From contig NZ_BAQK01000036.1 of the NCBI RefSeq assembly GCF_025994435.1, positions 1 to 64,000 of the forward strand: a DNA stretch of 64,000 nt. The letters are read 5' to 3'. The first letter of the stretch is position 1. Every line of letters starts with the position of its first letter. The stretch is from Gluconacetobacter johannae. GTDB lineage: Bacteria > Pseudomonadota > Alphaproteobacteria > Acetobacterales > Acetobacteraceae. The position numbers and the translations under genes were made by a program. Below, piece by piece: positions 15,754 to 23,707 of the stretch. Under the pieces are notes generated by a model that was not told the DNA's origin, did not search any database, and worked only from the letters and a program-made list of their open reading frames with translations.

Positions 15754-17034
15754 ATGGCCGACCTGCGTACGACCCTTGCCGGCATCCGCTCGCCCAACCC
15801 GTTCTGGCTGGCGTCCGCCCCGCCGACGGACAAGGAATACAACGTCCGCCGCGCCTTCGAGGCCGGCTGGGGCGGCGTGGTGTGGAAAACGCTGGGCGAA
15901 GACCCCCCGGTGGTGAACGTCAGCAGCCGCTACGGGGCCGTCAGCTACAACGGCACGCGGATGGCGGGGCTGAACAATATCGAACTGATTTCCGACCGGC
16001 CGCTGGCCACCAACCTGGCGGAGATCCGCTCGGTCAAGCGCGACTACCCCGACCGCGCCGTCGTCGTCAGCCTGATGGTGCCCTGCCGGGAGGAAAGCTG
16101 GAAGGCCATCCTGCCGCTGGTCGAGGACACGGGCGCGGATGGAATCGAACTGAATTTCGGATGTCCGCACGGCATGTCGGAACGCAACATGGGTTCCGCC
16201 GTCGGCCAGGTTCCGGAATATGTCGAAATGGTCACGCGCTGGTGCAAGCAGTACACCCGCATGCCGGTGATCGTGAAGCTGACCCCCAACATCACCAACA
16301 TCCTGGTCCCCGCCCGCGCGGCGCGCCGGGGCGGCGCGGACGCCGTGTCGCTGATCAACACCATCCAGTCCATCGTCGGCGTCGATCTCGACGCCATGGC
16401 GCCCATGCCGGTGGTCGGCGGCCTGGGCACCCATGGGGGCTATTGCGGCCCGGCGGTCAAGCCGATCGCCCTTCGCATGCTGGGCGACGTCGCCCGCGAC
16501 CCCGAAATGGCGGGCCTGCCGATTTCGGGCATCGGCGGCATCTCGTCCTGGCGGGACGCGGCGGAATTCCTGGCGATGGGCGCCACCGGCCTGCAGGTCT
16601 GCACCGCAGCCATGCATTACGGCTTCAAGATCGTCGAGGACATGATCGACGGCCTGTCGAACTGGATGGACGAAAAGGGCTATGCCTCGCTCGACGCGCT
16701 GCGGGGGCAGGCGCTGCCGCGCTATGTCCAGTGGAACCAGCTCAACCTGAAATTCAAGACGATCGCCAGCATCGACCAGGATGCCTGCATCAAATGCGGC
16801 CTGTGCCACATTGCCTGCGAGGACACGTCCCATCAGGCGATCGCCAAGATCCGCGCCGGCGACGAACGCCGTTACGAGGTCATCGACGAGGAATGCGTCG
16901 GCTGCAACCTATGCGCCCATGTCTGCCCGGTCGACGATTGCATTACCATGACGCCGCAGCCGGTGGACGGTATGCAGACCTGGACCGAGCATCCCAACAA
17001 CCCGATGCGCGGTCAGGCGGCGAATGCCGGCTGA
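15754..17034 (+). CDS. preA: NAD-dependent dihydropyrimidine dehydrogenase, PreA subunit
   Basis: The 426-residue catalytic subunit reduces uracil and thymine to their 5,6-dihydro forms. An FMN-dependent dihydroorotate dehydrogenase-like barrel (about residues 5-330), with SPNPFWLASAPPTD at the start and the active-site loop ELNFGCPHGM, is followed by a C-terminal ferredoxin domain. That domain has two 4Fe-4S motifs, CIKCGLCHIAC and CVGCNLCAHVCPVDDC. Length and domain order match PreA of E. coli. It sits 4 nt after preT and 9 nt before the carbamoyl-beta-alanine hydrolase, so all three are likely cotranscribed. Confidence 0.95.
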   Translation: MADLRTTLAGIRSPNPFWLASAPPTDKEYNVRRAFEAGWGGVVWKTLGEDPPVVNVSSRYGAVSYNGTRMAGLNNIELISDRPLATNLAEIRSVKRDYPDRAVVVSLMVPCREESWKAILPLVEDTGADGIELNFGCPHGMSERNMGSAVGQVPEYVEMVTRWCKQYTRMPVIVKLTPNITNILVPARAARRGGADAVSLINTIQSIVGVDLDAMAPMPVVGGLGTHGGYCGPAVKPIALRMLGDVARDPEMAGLPISGIGGISSWRDAAEFLAMGATGLQVCTAAMHYGFKIVEDMIDGLSNWMDEKGYASLDALRGQALPRYVQWNQLNLKFKTIASIDQDACIKCGLCHIACEDTSHQAIAKIRAGDERRYEVIDEECVGCNLCAHVCPVDDCITMTPQPVDGMQTWTEHPNNPMRGQAANAG

Positions 17035-17043
17035 CCGGCGGTC

Positions 17044-18366
17044 ATGGACGAAAATGCGACCAGCAGGAGCGACGACAGGGCGATGAACGATACGGGCGCG
17101 AATGGAACGGGCGGCCTCAGAGCCGGCGGCAACGTCACCGTGGACGGGGCGGCGTTGTGGAACGACATTCTGGAAACCGCGCGTTTCGGCGGCACGCCGA
17201 AAGGCGGCATCCGGCGGCTGACCCTGACGGAGGAAGACCGGCTGGTCCGCGACTGGTTCATCGCGGCATGCCAGGCCGTGGGCTGCACCGTGACCTATGA
17301 TTCCATGGGCAACCAGTTCGCCCGCCGGCCGGGCGCCGACGACAGCCTGCCGCCGATCACGATGGGCAGCCATCTGGATACCCAGCCCACCGGCGGCAAG
17401 TTCGACGGCATCATCGGGGTTCTGGGCGGCCTGGCCGTCCTGCGCGCCCTGCACGCCACCGGCCATGAAACCCGGCACCCTATCGAACTGATTAACTGGA
17501 CCAACGAGGAAGGGGCCCGCTTCGCCCCGGCGATGCTGTCCTCGGGCGTCTTCGCCGGCGTGTTCACCGAGCAGGAGGCCCTGGACAAGACCGACCGCGC
17601 GGGAATCCGCTTCGAGGACGCGCTGGTCGGCATCGGATATCGCGGGACCGAGCCGTGCGGGCAGCATCCGGTCGCGGCCTATTTCGAACTGCACATCGAG
17701 CAAGGGCCGATCCTGGAGGCCGAAAACAAGACCATCGGCGTCGTCACCGGCGTCCAGGGCATGCGCTGGTACGAGGTCACGCTGACCGGCCGGGATTCCC
17801 ATGCCGGCAGCACGCCGATGACGATGCGCGCCGACGCCCTGCTGGCCGCCGCCCGGATGATCGAGGCGGTGAACGAAGTCGCCCTCGCCCACGGCCCCGA
17901 CGCGGTCGGCACCGTCGGGCTGATCGAAAACCGGCCCAACAGCCGCAACGTCGTGCCGGGCGAGGTCTTCTTTACCATCGACCTGCGCGACCCCGACGAT
18001 GCGGTGGTCGAGCGGATGGAGGCCGCCTTCCGCGACCGTGCTGCGGCCATCGCCGCCGAATGCGGCATGCAGATGGTCCTGGAACGGGTGTGGGATTCCC
18101 CCGCCGTTCATTTCGATCCGGCCTGCATCGACGCCGTCCGCCGCGCGGCCGGGTCGTTCGGCTATCCCGCGCGCGACATCGTCTCCGGCGCCGGGCATGA
18201 CGCGGCCTACATGGCGCGGATCACCCCCACGACCATGATCTTCGTTCCCTGCGCCGGGGGGCTGAGCCACAACGAGGCCGAAAGCGCCGAATCCGCCGAC
18301 GTCGCCGCGGGGGCCAACGTCCTGCTGCGCGCCGTGCTGGATGCCGATGCGCGGCTGGATGCCTGA
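17044..18366 (+). CDS. N-carbamoyl-beta-alanine amidohydrolase (beta-ureidopropionase), M20 family
   Basis: The 440-residue protein is a zinc-dependent M20 hydrolase which, in this context, converts N-carbamoyl-beta-alanine to beta-alanine, CO2 and ammonia. The metal motifs are MGSHLDTQPTGGKFDG, NEEGARF and a His in ELHIEQGP; SHAGSTPM belongs to the lid/dimer domain. The C-terminal SGAGHDAAYM carries the last metal His. The product of hydA is its substrate, and the next gene removes the amino group of its product. The start is uncertain: ATG 17044 is used here, but ATG 17083 is preceded by AGGAG-like bases and would give a protein 13 residues shorter. It is only distantly like the other M20 enzyme at the left edge. 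Confidence 0.9.
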   Translation: MDENATSRSDDRAMNDTGANGTGGLRAGGNVTVDGAALWNDILETARFGGTPKGGIRRLTLTEEDRLVRDWFIAACQAVGCTVTYDSMGNQFARRPGADDSLPPITMGSHLDTQPTGGKFDGIIGVLGGLAVLRALHATGHETRHPIELINWTNEEGARFAPAMLSSGVFAGVFTEQEALDKTDRAGIRFEDALVGIGYRGTEPCGQHPVAAYFELHIEQGPILEAENKTIGVVTGVQGMRWYEVTLTGRDSHAGSTPMTMRADALLAAARMIEAVNEVALAHGPDAVGTVGLIENRPNSRNVVPGEVFFTIDLRDPDDAVVERMEAAFRDRAAAIAAECGMQMVLERVWDSPAVHFDPACIDAVRRAAGSFGYPARDIVSGAGHDAAYMARITPTTMIFVPCAGGLSHNEAESAESADVAAGANVLLRAVLDADARLDA

Positions 18367-18418
18367 TCGCGAGGTTCGACGAATCATCTGTCCATAGCAG
18401 CGCACATGTTCCATCTTC

Positions 18419-18440
18419 GTCACGGTTCCGCAGCCGTGAC
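18419..18440. repeat. Hairpin between the hydrolase and aminotransferase genes
   Basis: GTCACGG and CCGTGAC (18419-18425, 18434-18440) form a perfect 7 bp stem with an 8 nt loop in the 126 nt gap. No T-run follows, so it is probably not a strong terminator. It may mark a processing site or weak attenuator that separates expression of preT-preA-hydrolase from the aminotransferase and permease. Confidence 0.35.
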
Positions 18441-18492
18441 AGGATGGCCTGCGTCGGGTGGACCCACATTGATCCTTGGGATGGAGTGCGCG

Positions 18493-19806
18493 ATGTCGCA
18501 GAGCAACCACGACGCGTTCTGGATGCCGTTCACGGCCAATCGCCAGTTCCGCAAGACCCCGCGCATGCTGGTTTCGGCCGAGGGGATGTACTACACGTCC
18601 GACGACGGGCGGAAAGTGCTGGACGGCTGCGCCGGCCTGTGGTGCGTCAACGCCGGCCATGCCCGCCCCCGCATTACCGAGGCGGTGCAGAAGACGATCG
18701 CGACGCTGGATTTCGCGCCGACCTTCCAGATGGGCCACCCGCTGAGCTTCGAGGCCGCCGACCGCATCGCCGCCCTGGCGCCGGGCGACCTGAACCATGT
18801 GTTCTTCTGCAATTCGGGGTCCGAGGCCGCCGATACCGCGCTGAAGATCGCCATTGCCTATCACCGCGTCCGCGGCGATGCGTCGCGCACGCGTCTGATC
18901 GGGCGCGAGCGCGGCTATCACGGCGTGGGTTTCGGCGGCATTTCCGTCGGCGGCATTTCCGGCAACCGGAAGCTGTACGGTTCGCTGCTGACCGGGGTGG
19001 ACCATCTTCCGCACACGCTGGACATGGAACGCAACGCCTTCACCAAGGGGTTGCCGGCCTATGGCGCGGAACTGGCGGACAATCTGGAACGCATCGTCGC
19101 CCTGCACGACCCGTCGACGATCGCCGCCGTGATGGTCGAACCCATGGCGGGATCGACCGGCGTCCTGCCGCCGCCCGTCGGCTATCTGAAGCGCCTGCGC
19201 GAGATCTGCGACAAGCACGGCATCCTGCTGATCTTCGACGAGGTCATCACCGGCTTCGGCCGCCTGGGCGGCACCCCCTTCGCAGCCGAGAAATTCGGCG
19301 TCCTGCCCGATATCCTGACCTGCGCCAAGGGCGTGACCAACGGCACCATTCCGATGGGCGCCGCGATCGCGCGCGAACATGTTTATGCCGCCTTCATGAA
19401 CGGGCCCGAGGCCGGCATCGAACTGCCGCATGGCTATACCTATTCCGGCCATCCCGTCGCCTGCGCCGCGTCCATCGCCACCCTGGACACCTATGCCGAG
19501 GAAAATCTGTTCGAGCGCGCGGGCGACATCGCCCCGTATTTCGAGGAGGCCGTGCATGCCCTGCGCGGCCTGCCGCATGTCATCGACATCCGCAATGTCG
19601 GTCTCGTCGCGGGGATCGAGCTGGACTCCCGCCCCGGCGCGGTGGGCGCGCGCGCGTATGAGGTGTTCGACCGGGCGTTCCGCCAGGGCGTCCTCGTCCG
19701 CTACACCGGCGACGTGGTCGCGGTGTCACCGCCCCTGATTATCGAGAAATCGCAGATCGACCAGTTGTTCGGCACCCTGTCGGACATCATCCGCACGGTC
19801 GAATGA
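18493..19806 (+). CDS. Beta-alanine/omega-amino acid:pyruvate aminotransferase
   Basis: The 437-residue class III PLP enzyme moves the amino group of beta-alanine to pyruvate, giving malonate semialdehyde. PLP motifs are NSGSEAAD (about 107-114), the cofactor-binding Asp in LLIFDEVITGFGR (about 249) and the Schiff-base Lys279 in TCAKGVTNG. The start MDHP-like region MSQSNHDAFWMPFTANRQF is typical of the omega-aminotransferase clade. ATG 18493 has GGAG 6 nt upstream; longer starts at 18481 and 18406 lack this. It completes the reductive pyrimidine route encoded here. A broader specificity, such as beta-aminoisobutyrate from thymine, is likely for the family. Confidence 0.9.
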   Translation: MSQSNHDAFWMPFTANRQFRKTPRMLVSAEGMYYTSDDGRKVLDGCAGLWCVNAGHARPRITEAVQKTIATLDFAPTFQMGHPLSFEAADRIAALAPGDLNHVFFCNSGSEAADTALKIAIAYHRVRGDASRTRLIGRERGYHGVGFGGISVGGISGNRKLYGSLLTGVDHLPHTLDMERNAFTKGLPAYGAELADNLERIVALHDPSTIAAVMVEPMAGSTGVLPPPVGYLKRLREICDKHGILLIFDEVITGFGRLGGTPFAAEKFGVLPDILTCAKGVTNGTIPMGAAIAREHVYAAFMNGPEAGIELPHGYTYSGHPVACAASIATLDTYAEENLFERAGDIAPYFEEAVHALRGLPHVIDIRNVGLVAGIELDSRPGAVGARAYEVFDRAFRQGVLVRYTGDVVAVSPPLIIEKSQIDQLFGTLSDIIRTVE

Positions 19807-19868
19807 CCGCGTGGGCCAAGGCCCGTCCCCAATACCCGTCCCTGCCCGATCCTGACCGAGGCCCCGAC

Positions 19869-21359
19869 ATGACAGCAGCGCCCGTAACCGCCGACACATC
19901 ATCCGATCTGCCGCCCGGCTACGATCCCGCCCTGTACAACGCGGACCTCGCGCCCGTTCCCGCCGCCCGGCGGGACTGGAGCTGGGTCAACATGGCGACG
20001 GTCTGGATGGGCATGGTCCACAATATCGTGGTCTATGAAGCGGCGTCGGGACTGATGGCCCTGGGGTTCTCGGCCTGGGAATGCCTGGAAATCGTCGCCG
20101 TCGCCTATGCCGTCCTGTTCGTCGCCATGTGGTTCAATGCCCGCGCCGGCACGAAGTACGGCATTCCGTTCTGCGTCCTGATCCGTTCGGCGTTCGGGCC
20201 GTACGGCGCGCAGATCCCCGTGGTGCTCCGGGGGTTCTGCGCGGTGTTCTGGTTTTCGGTGCAGGCCTATGCGGCGGCGCAGGCCGTGGACGCCGTGATG
20301 TCGACCCTCAGCGGCGCCTGGGCGGGCATGACGGCATCATTCCTGGGCATGCAGGCCCGCACCTGGGTGGCGATGGCCATCGTCTGGGCCCTGCATGCAT
20401 GGATCGTCAGCCACGGGGTGCACCGCATCCGCAATTTCGAACTGGTGGCAGGCCCGCTGGTCATCGTCGTGGGGCTGCTGGCCACCATCTGGGGCCTGCA
20501 TGTGGGGCATGGGCTGGGCCCGCTGTTCGCCCAGCCGTCCCGCCTGCACGGGATGGCCTTCTGGTCCACCTTCGCCATGGGCGTCACCGGGATGATCGGG
20601 CTGTGGGCGACGTTCGCCGTCAACATCCCCGACCTGTCGCGCTTCGTGAAGTCGGAACGCGACCAGGTGGTCGGACAGGCCATCGGCCTGCCGGTCACGG
20701 CCCTGGTGTTCACCCCGATGGGCATCATCACGACGTCGGCCACCATCATCCTGTTCGGACATCCGATCTGGAATCCGGTCGATCTGCTGCTGGCGCTGAA
20801 CTACCCCGTCGTCACGATCCTGGGCGGGGCGACGCTGGTGCTCGCGACGCTGTCGGTCAATGTCGTGGCCAATATCATGCCGGCATCGTACGACCTGGTG
20901 AACCTGATGCCGCGCCGGCTGGATTTCCATCGCGCGGCGCGGCTGGTGCTGGTGCTGGGCGTCTTCTTCATGCCCTGGCTGTGGTTCAACCAGGCGGACA
21001 GCATCTATCGCGTCCTCGACCTGATCGGCGGCATGCTCGGCCCGGTGACCGGCATCATGCTGGCCGATTTCTACGTCGTGCGGAAACAGGCCCTGGACGT
21101 GGCGGCGCTCTACCGCCTCGACGGACGCTATGCCGGGCGGAAAGGCTGGAATCCCCCGGCCCTGGTCGCTTTCGCCGCAGGCGGCGGCCTGGCGTCCATC
21201 GGCCATGTCGTGCCGGGGCTGGAGGGGCTGAATGCCGTGTCCTGGTTCATCGGCGTGGCGATCGGTGGCGGCGTGTACCTGGCCCTGTCCCGCCGGCAGG
21301 GCCAGGATATGTGGAATGGCGCCGACGACACGGCGTCCCTGCCGAGCACCGCGTCATGA
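19869..21359 (+). CDS. NCS1-family nucleobase permease
   Basis: The roughly 496-residue integral membrane protein has about 12 hydrophobic segments and the N-terminal NCS1 hallmark YNADLAPV near residue 25. The family carries cytosine, uracil, thiamine, hydantoins or allantoin with protons or sodium. Its place at the end of the pyrimidine operon makes uracil/thymine the likely cargo; purine or ureide transport is possible because the purine genes are nearby. The start is ambiguous. ATG 19803 overlaps the aminotransferase stop (ATGA) without a ribosome site. ATG 19869 has GAGG 7 nt upstream and leaves a more normal N-terminus, so it is used here. Confidence 0.88.
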   Translation: MTAAPVTADTSSDLPPGYDPALYNADLAPVPAARRDWSWVNMATVWMGMVHNIVVYEAASGLMALGFSAWECLEIVAVAYAVLFVAMWFNARAGTKYGIPFCVLIRSAFGPYGAQIPVVLRGFCAVFWFSVQAYAAAQAVDAVMSTLSGAWAGMTASFLGMQARTWVAMAIVWALHAWIVSHGVHRIRNFELVAGPLVIVVGLLATIWGLHVGHGLGPLFAQPSRLHGMAFWSTFAMGVTGMIGLWATFAVNIPDLSRFVKSERDQVVGQAIGLPVTALVFTPMGIITTSATIILFGHPIWNPVDLLLALNYPVVTILGGATLVLATLSVNVVANIMPASYDLVNLMPRRLDFHRAARLVLVLGVFFMPWLWFNQADSIYRVLDLIGGMLGPVTGIMLADFYVVRKQALDVAALYRLDGRYAGRKGWNPPALVAFAAGGGLASIGHVVPGLEGLNAVSWFIGVAIGGGVYLALSRRQGQDMWNGADDTASLPSTAS

Positions 21360-21365
21360 ACCGCC

Positions 21366-22178
21366 CTACAGATGGTCGGATGGCCGGATCGGGCGGCCCG
21401 GCTCGAACGCCGCGATGTGGCAGGCATGGTCCTGCAGTTCCTCGCCCGACGCACGGTCGCCGGACAGCGGCTTGACCACATCGTCCAGCAGGATGAAGCC
21501 GGGGCGGCCGTTGGGCCAGACCGTCCCGACCACCACCAGCGTATGTTCGTCCATCTCACGCGCCGGATCGGCCAGCGAGGCGGCAAGACGGCGGAACGGA
21601 TAGGCCCCGTCCAGCGTATCCCCGTCGATCCGCGTGGCACGATAGACATGTCCGTCCAGCACCAGCGGCGTCCATCCCGAGCCGATTTTCGGCCGCGCCC
21701 AATGCAGCGCCACCCGGATGTTCGGGGCCAGGCAATCGACATGGATATGAAGCTGGTTCTGCGACCGGCCGAATTTCGAATTGATCGCCAGCGCCATCGT
21801 CTCGCGCGGCATGGTGTGGCCCAGGCGGGCCAGCGACCGGTCGATCTGGCGCCATGCCGCCGCGAAATAATCGGGCGCGTCCTGCGCCAGCAGGGCGCGG
21901 TCTTCGATTCCGGTGACGCGGGCGGTGGGGATCACCAGGTACTGGGCGCGGCCGCTCTTGTCCTTCAGGACCGCGTAGCCCCGGTCGGTATCGACCACCG
22001 CGCAGGGGCTGGGCGTCTCCTCCCCAAGCTGGTTGGGCACGCAGCGATCATGCACGATGGTCCAGAGGACGTTCGGATTTTCCCCGGCCTTGTGCGGGCC
22101 GTTGGCCCGCGCCACCGTCAGCAGCACCCCCGCCGCAAGCAGGCCCGGAACGCCGAACGCCAGCAGCACACGCCTCAT
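21366..22178 (-). CDS. cdh: CDP-diacylglycerol diphosphatase
   Basis: The 270-residue protein has an N-terminal hydrophobic anchor or signal (residues 1-24) and a HIT-like catalytic motif, NQLHIHVDCL, with His144 and His146. Cdh hydrolyses CDP-diacylglycerol to CMP and phosphatidate at the inner membrane, facing the periplasm. Its ATG overlaps the ppx stop (ATGA), so it belongs to the polyphosphate operon, an unexpected partner. It converges on the permease gene with only 6 nt between the two stops and no obvious terminator. Length agrees with E. coli Cdh (about 250 residues). Confidence 0.85.
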   Translation of the reverse strand: MRRVLLAFGVPGLLAAGVLLTVARANGPHKAGENPNVLWTIVHDRCVPNQLGEETPSPCAVVDTDRGYAVLKDKSGRAQYLVIPTARVTGIEDRALLAQDAPDYFAAAWRQIDRSLARLGHTMPRETMALAINSKFGRSQNQLHIHVDCLAPNIRVALHWARPKIGSGWTPLVLDGHVYRATRIDGDTLDGAYPFRRLAASLADPAREMDEHTLVVVGTVWPNGRPGFILLDDVVKPLSGDRASGEELQDHACHIAAFEPGRPIRPSDHL

Positions 22179-23665
22179 GCCGCACCGCCTTCGACGATAC
22201 GCGCCGGCAGGGACAGCATGCCGCCCAGCCGGTCGAGGCGGCGGCGGACGCTTTCGCCCCGCACCGCGGTGCGCCCGGCGGTCAGATGCAGCGCCAGTTC
22301 CTGGTCCGTGATCTCGATCCCCGTCCCGTCCAGAAGTTCCTCGGTGCCGCCGCAGACGGTGTAGGCCAGACGCAGCGCCAGGCCCAATACGACGGCACGG
22401 CGGAACTGGGCATCGGTCAGCAACTGCCGCGACGGGTGCAGGAAATCCTGCCCCAGTTCGGCCTCGTACCGGATGGCAAGCGTCAGGGCCACGAACGCGC
22501 GCGCGGGATGGTCGAAGCCCACCCCCTGCATCCGCAGGACACGCAGATAGGTCTGCTCGGCCCGGTATTCCGGGTGGTCGTACGACCCGATGTCGGACAT
22601 CAGGCACGCCGCGCGCCGCAGGCGCCGGTCGATCTGCGCCTCGTCCGGGAACAGCGGCGCCGTCCAGTGCATCAGCCGGTCGGGCAGCGTGACACTGCGT
22701 CCCAGGCGGGAGCACATCTCCTGCGCCACCGCTTCCTGCGGGTCTATTCCGCCGACCGAGGCGGCGACGCGACGCATGTACCAGCCCTCGCGCAGGCCAT
22801 CGACGCAGAACACCAGGCTGCTCGGCTGGACCCGGCGCATCAGGCGACGCAGCACGGTCGCGGCGAACGGCACGTCCTCAAGGCGCTTGCGCGGCGCGCC
22901 GGGCAGGCGTTCCAGGGCCCGGCGCGACGATCCGGCGATCCAGTCGGTCATCTCGCGCGCGTCGTCCTCGCCCAGCGTATAGAGATGGACGATATTGAGC
23001 GGATAGTTCGTACGCGCGATCTGCAACCGCGCCAGCGCCCGGAACGCCCCCCCTACCAGATAGAGCGGCCGGCCGCGCATGGCGTCCAGCCACCCGACCT
23101 GCGCGATGTCGGCATCGGCGATGCTGCGCGCCTTCTGCAAATCCCCCCCGGACCGGTCGTTCAGGCGGATAACCCCCAGGCGCAGGGTACAGGCGTCCAT
23201 TTTCTGCCCGCCCGACAGCCGGATCAGTTCCAGCGATCCGCCCCCGATATCCGCAACCAGGCCTTCGGCCTCCGGCAGGCCGCACAGGACACCGGTGGCG
23301 GAATAATCGGCCTCCTCCTCGCCCGACAGGATGCGGATGGGAACGCCGGGCATGCGCGCGCGCAGGGCGGCGACGAATTCCGGACCGTTGGTGGCATCGC
23401 GCACCGCCGCCGTGGCGAGAATCTCGAACGGGTCGGCCTCCATGCCGCGGGCAATGGCGTGAAAGCGGTCCATGACCTCCATCGCCATGCCGACGCCCTC
23501 CTCGTTCAGGCGCCCCGTCGCATTCAGTCCCCGCCCCAGCCGCAGGACCGATTTTTCATTGAAAATCGGGATCGGGTTGCGTGAAATCCCGTCGAACACC
23601 ACCAGACGCACGGAGTTCGAGCCCAGATCGACGACGGCCGAACGGCGATGCGGCGCGACAGTCAT
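22175..23665 (-). CDS. ppx: Exopolyphosphatase (Ppx/GppA family)
   Basis: The 496-residue enzyme removes phosphate from the ends of polyphosphate and may also cleave pppGpp. It has the sugar kinase/actin-like ATPase fold: phosphate-1 loop VVDLGSNSVRLVV (residues 11-23), the catalytic Glu in ILATAAVRDATN and GEEEADYS, and phosphate-2 loop LVADIGGGSLELI near 145. The C-terminal HD-like helical part (about 320-490) is present, as in the long proteobacterial form. It starts 42 nt after ppk and overlaps cdh by 4 nt, so synthesis and breakdown of polyphosphate share a transcript. Confidence 0.93.
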   Translation of the reverse strand: MTVAPHRRSAVVDLGSNSVRLVVFDGISRNPIPIFNEKSVLRLGRGLNATGRLNEEGVGMAMEVMDRFHAIARGMEADPFEILATAAVRDATNGPEFVAALRARMPGVPIRILSGEEEADYSATGVLCGLPEAEGLVADIGGGSLELIRLSGGQKMDACTLRLGVIRLNDRSGGDLQKARSIADADIAQVGWLDAMRGRPLYLVGGAFRALARLQIARTNYPLNIVHLYTLGEDDAREMTDWIAGSSRRALERLPGAPRKRLEDVPFAATVLRRLMRRVQPSSLVFCVDGLREGWYMRRVAASVGGIDPQEAVAQEMCSRLGRSVTLPDRLMHWTAPLFPDEAQIDRRLRRAACLMSDIGSYDHPEYRAEQTYLRVLRMQGVGFDHPARAFVALTLAIRYEAELGQDFLHPSRQLLTDAQFRRAVVLGLALRLAYTVCGGTEELLDGTGIEITDQELALHLTAGRTAVRGESVRRRLDRLGGMLSLPARIVEGGAA

Positions 23666-23707
23666 CGGACGCCGCGCCAGGTCGGTAGCTGCGTCATGGC
23701 GACCTCC

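Noticed and set aside
16909..19578. 889-codon open frame on the minus strand
   Set aside because: It is antisense to preA, the carbamoyl-beta-alanine hydrolase and the aminotransferase, has no domain pattern, and is a product of high GC third positions.
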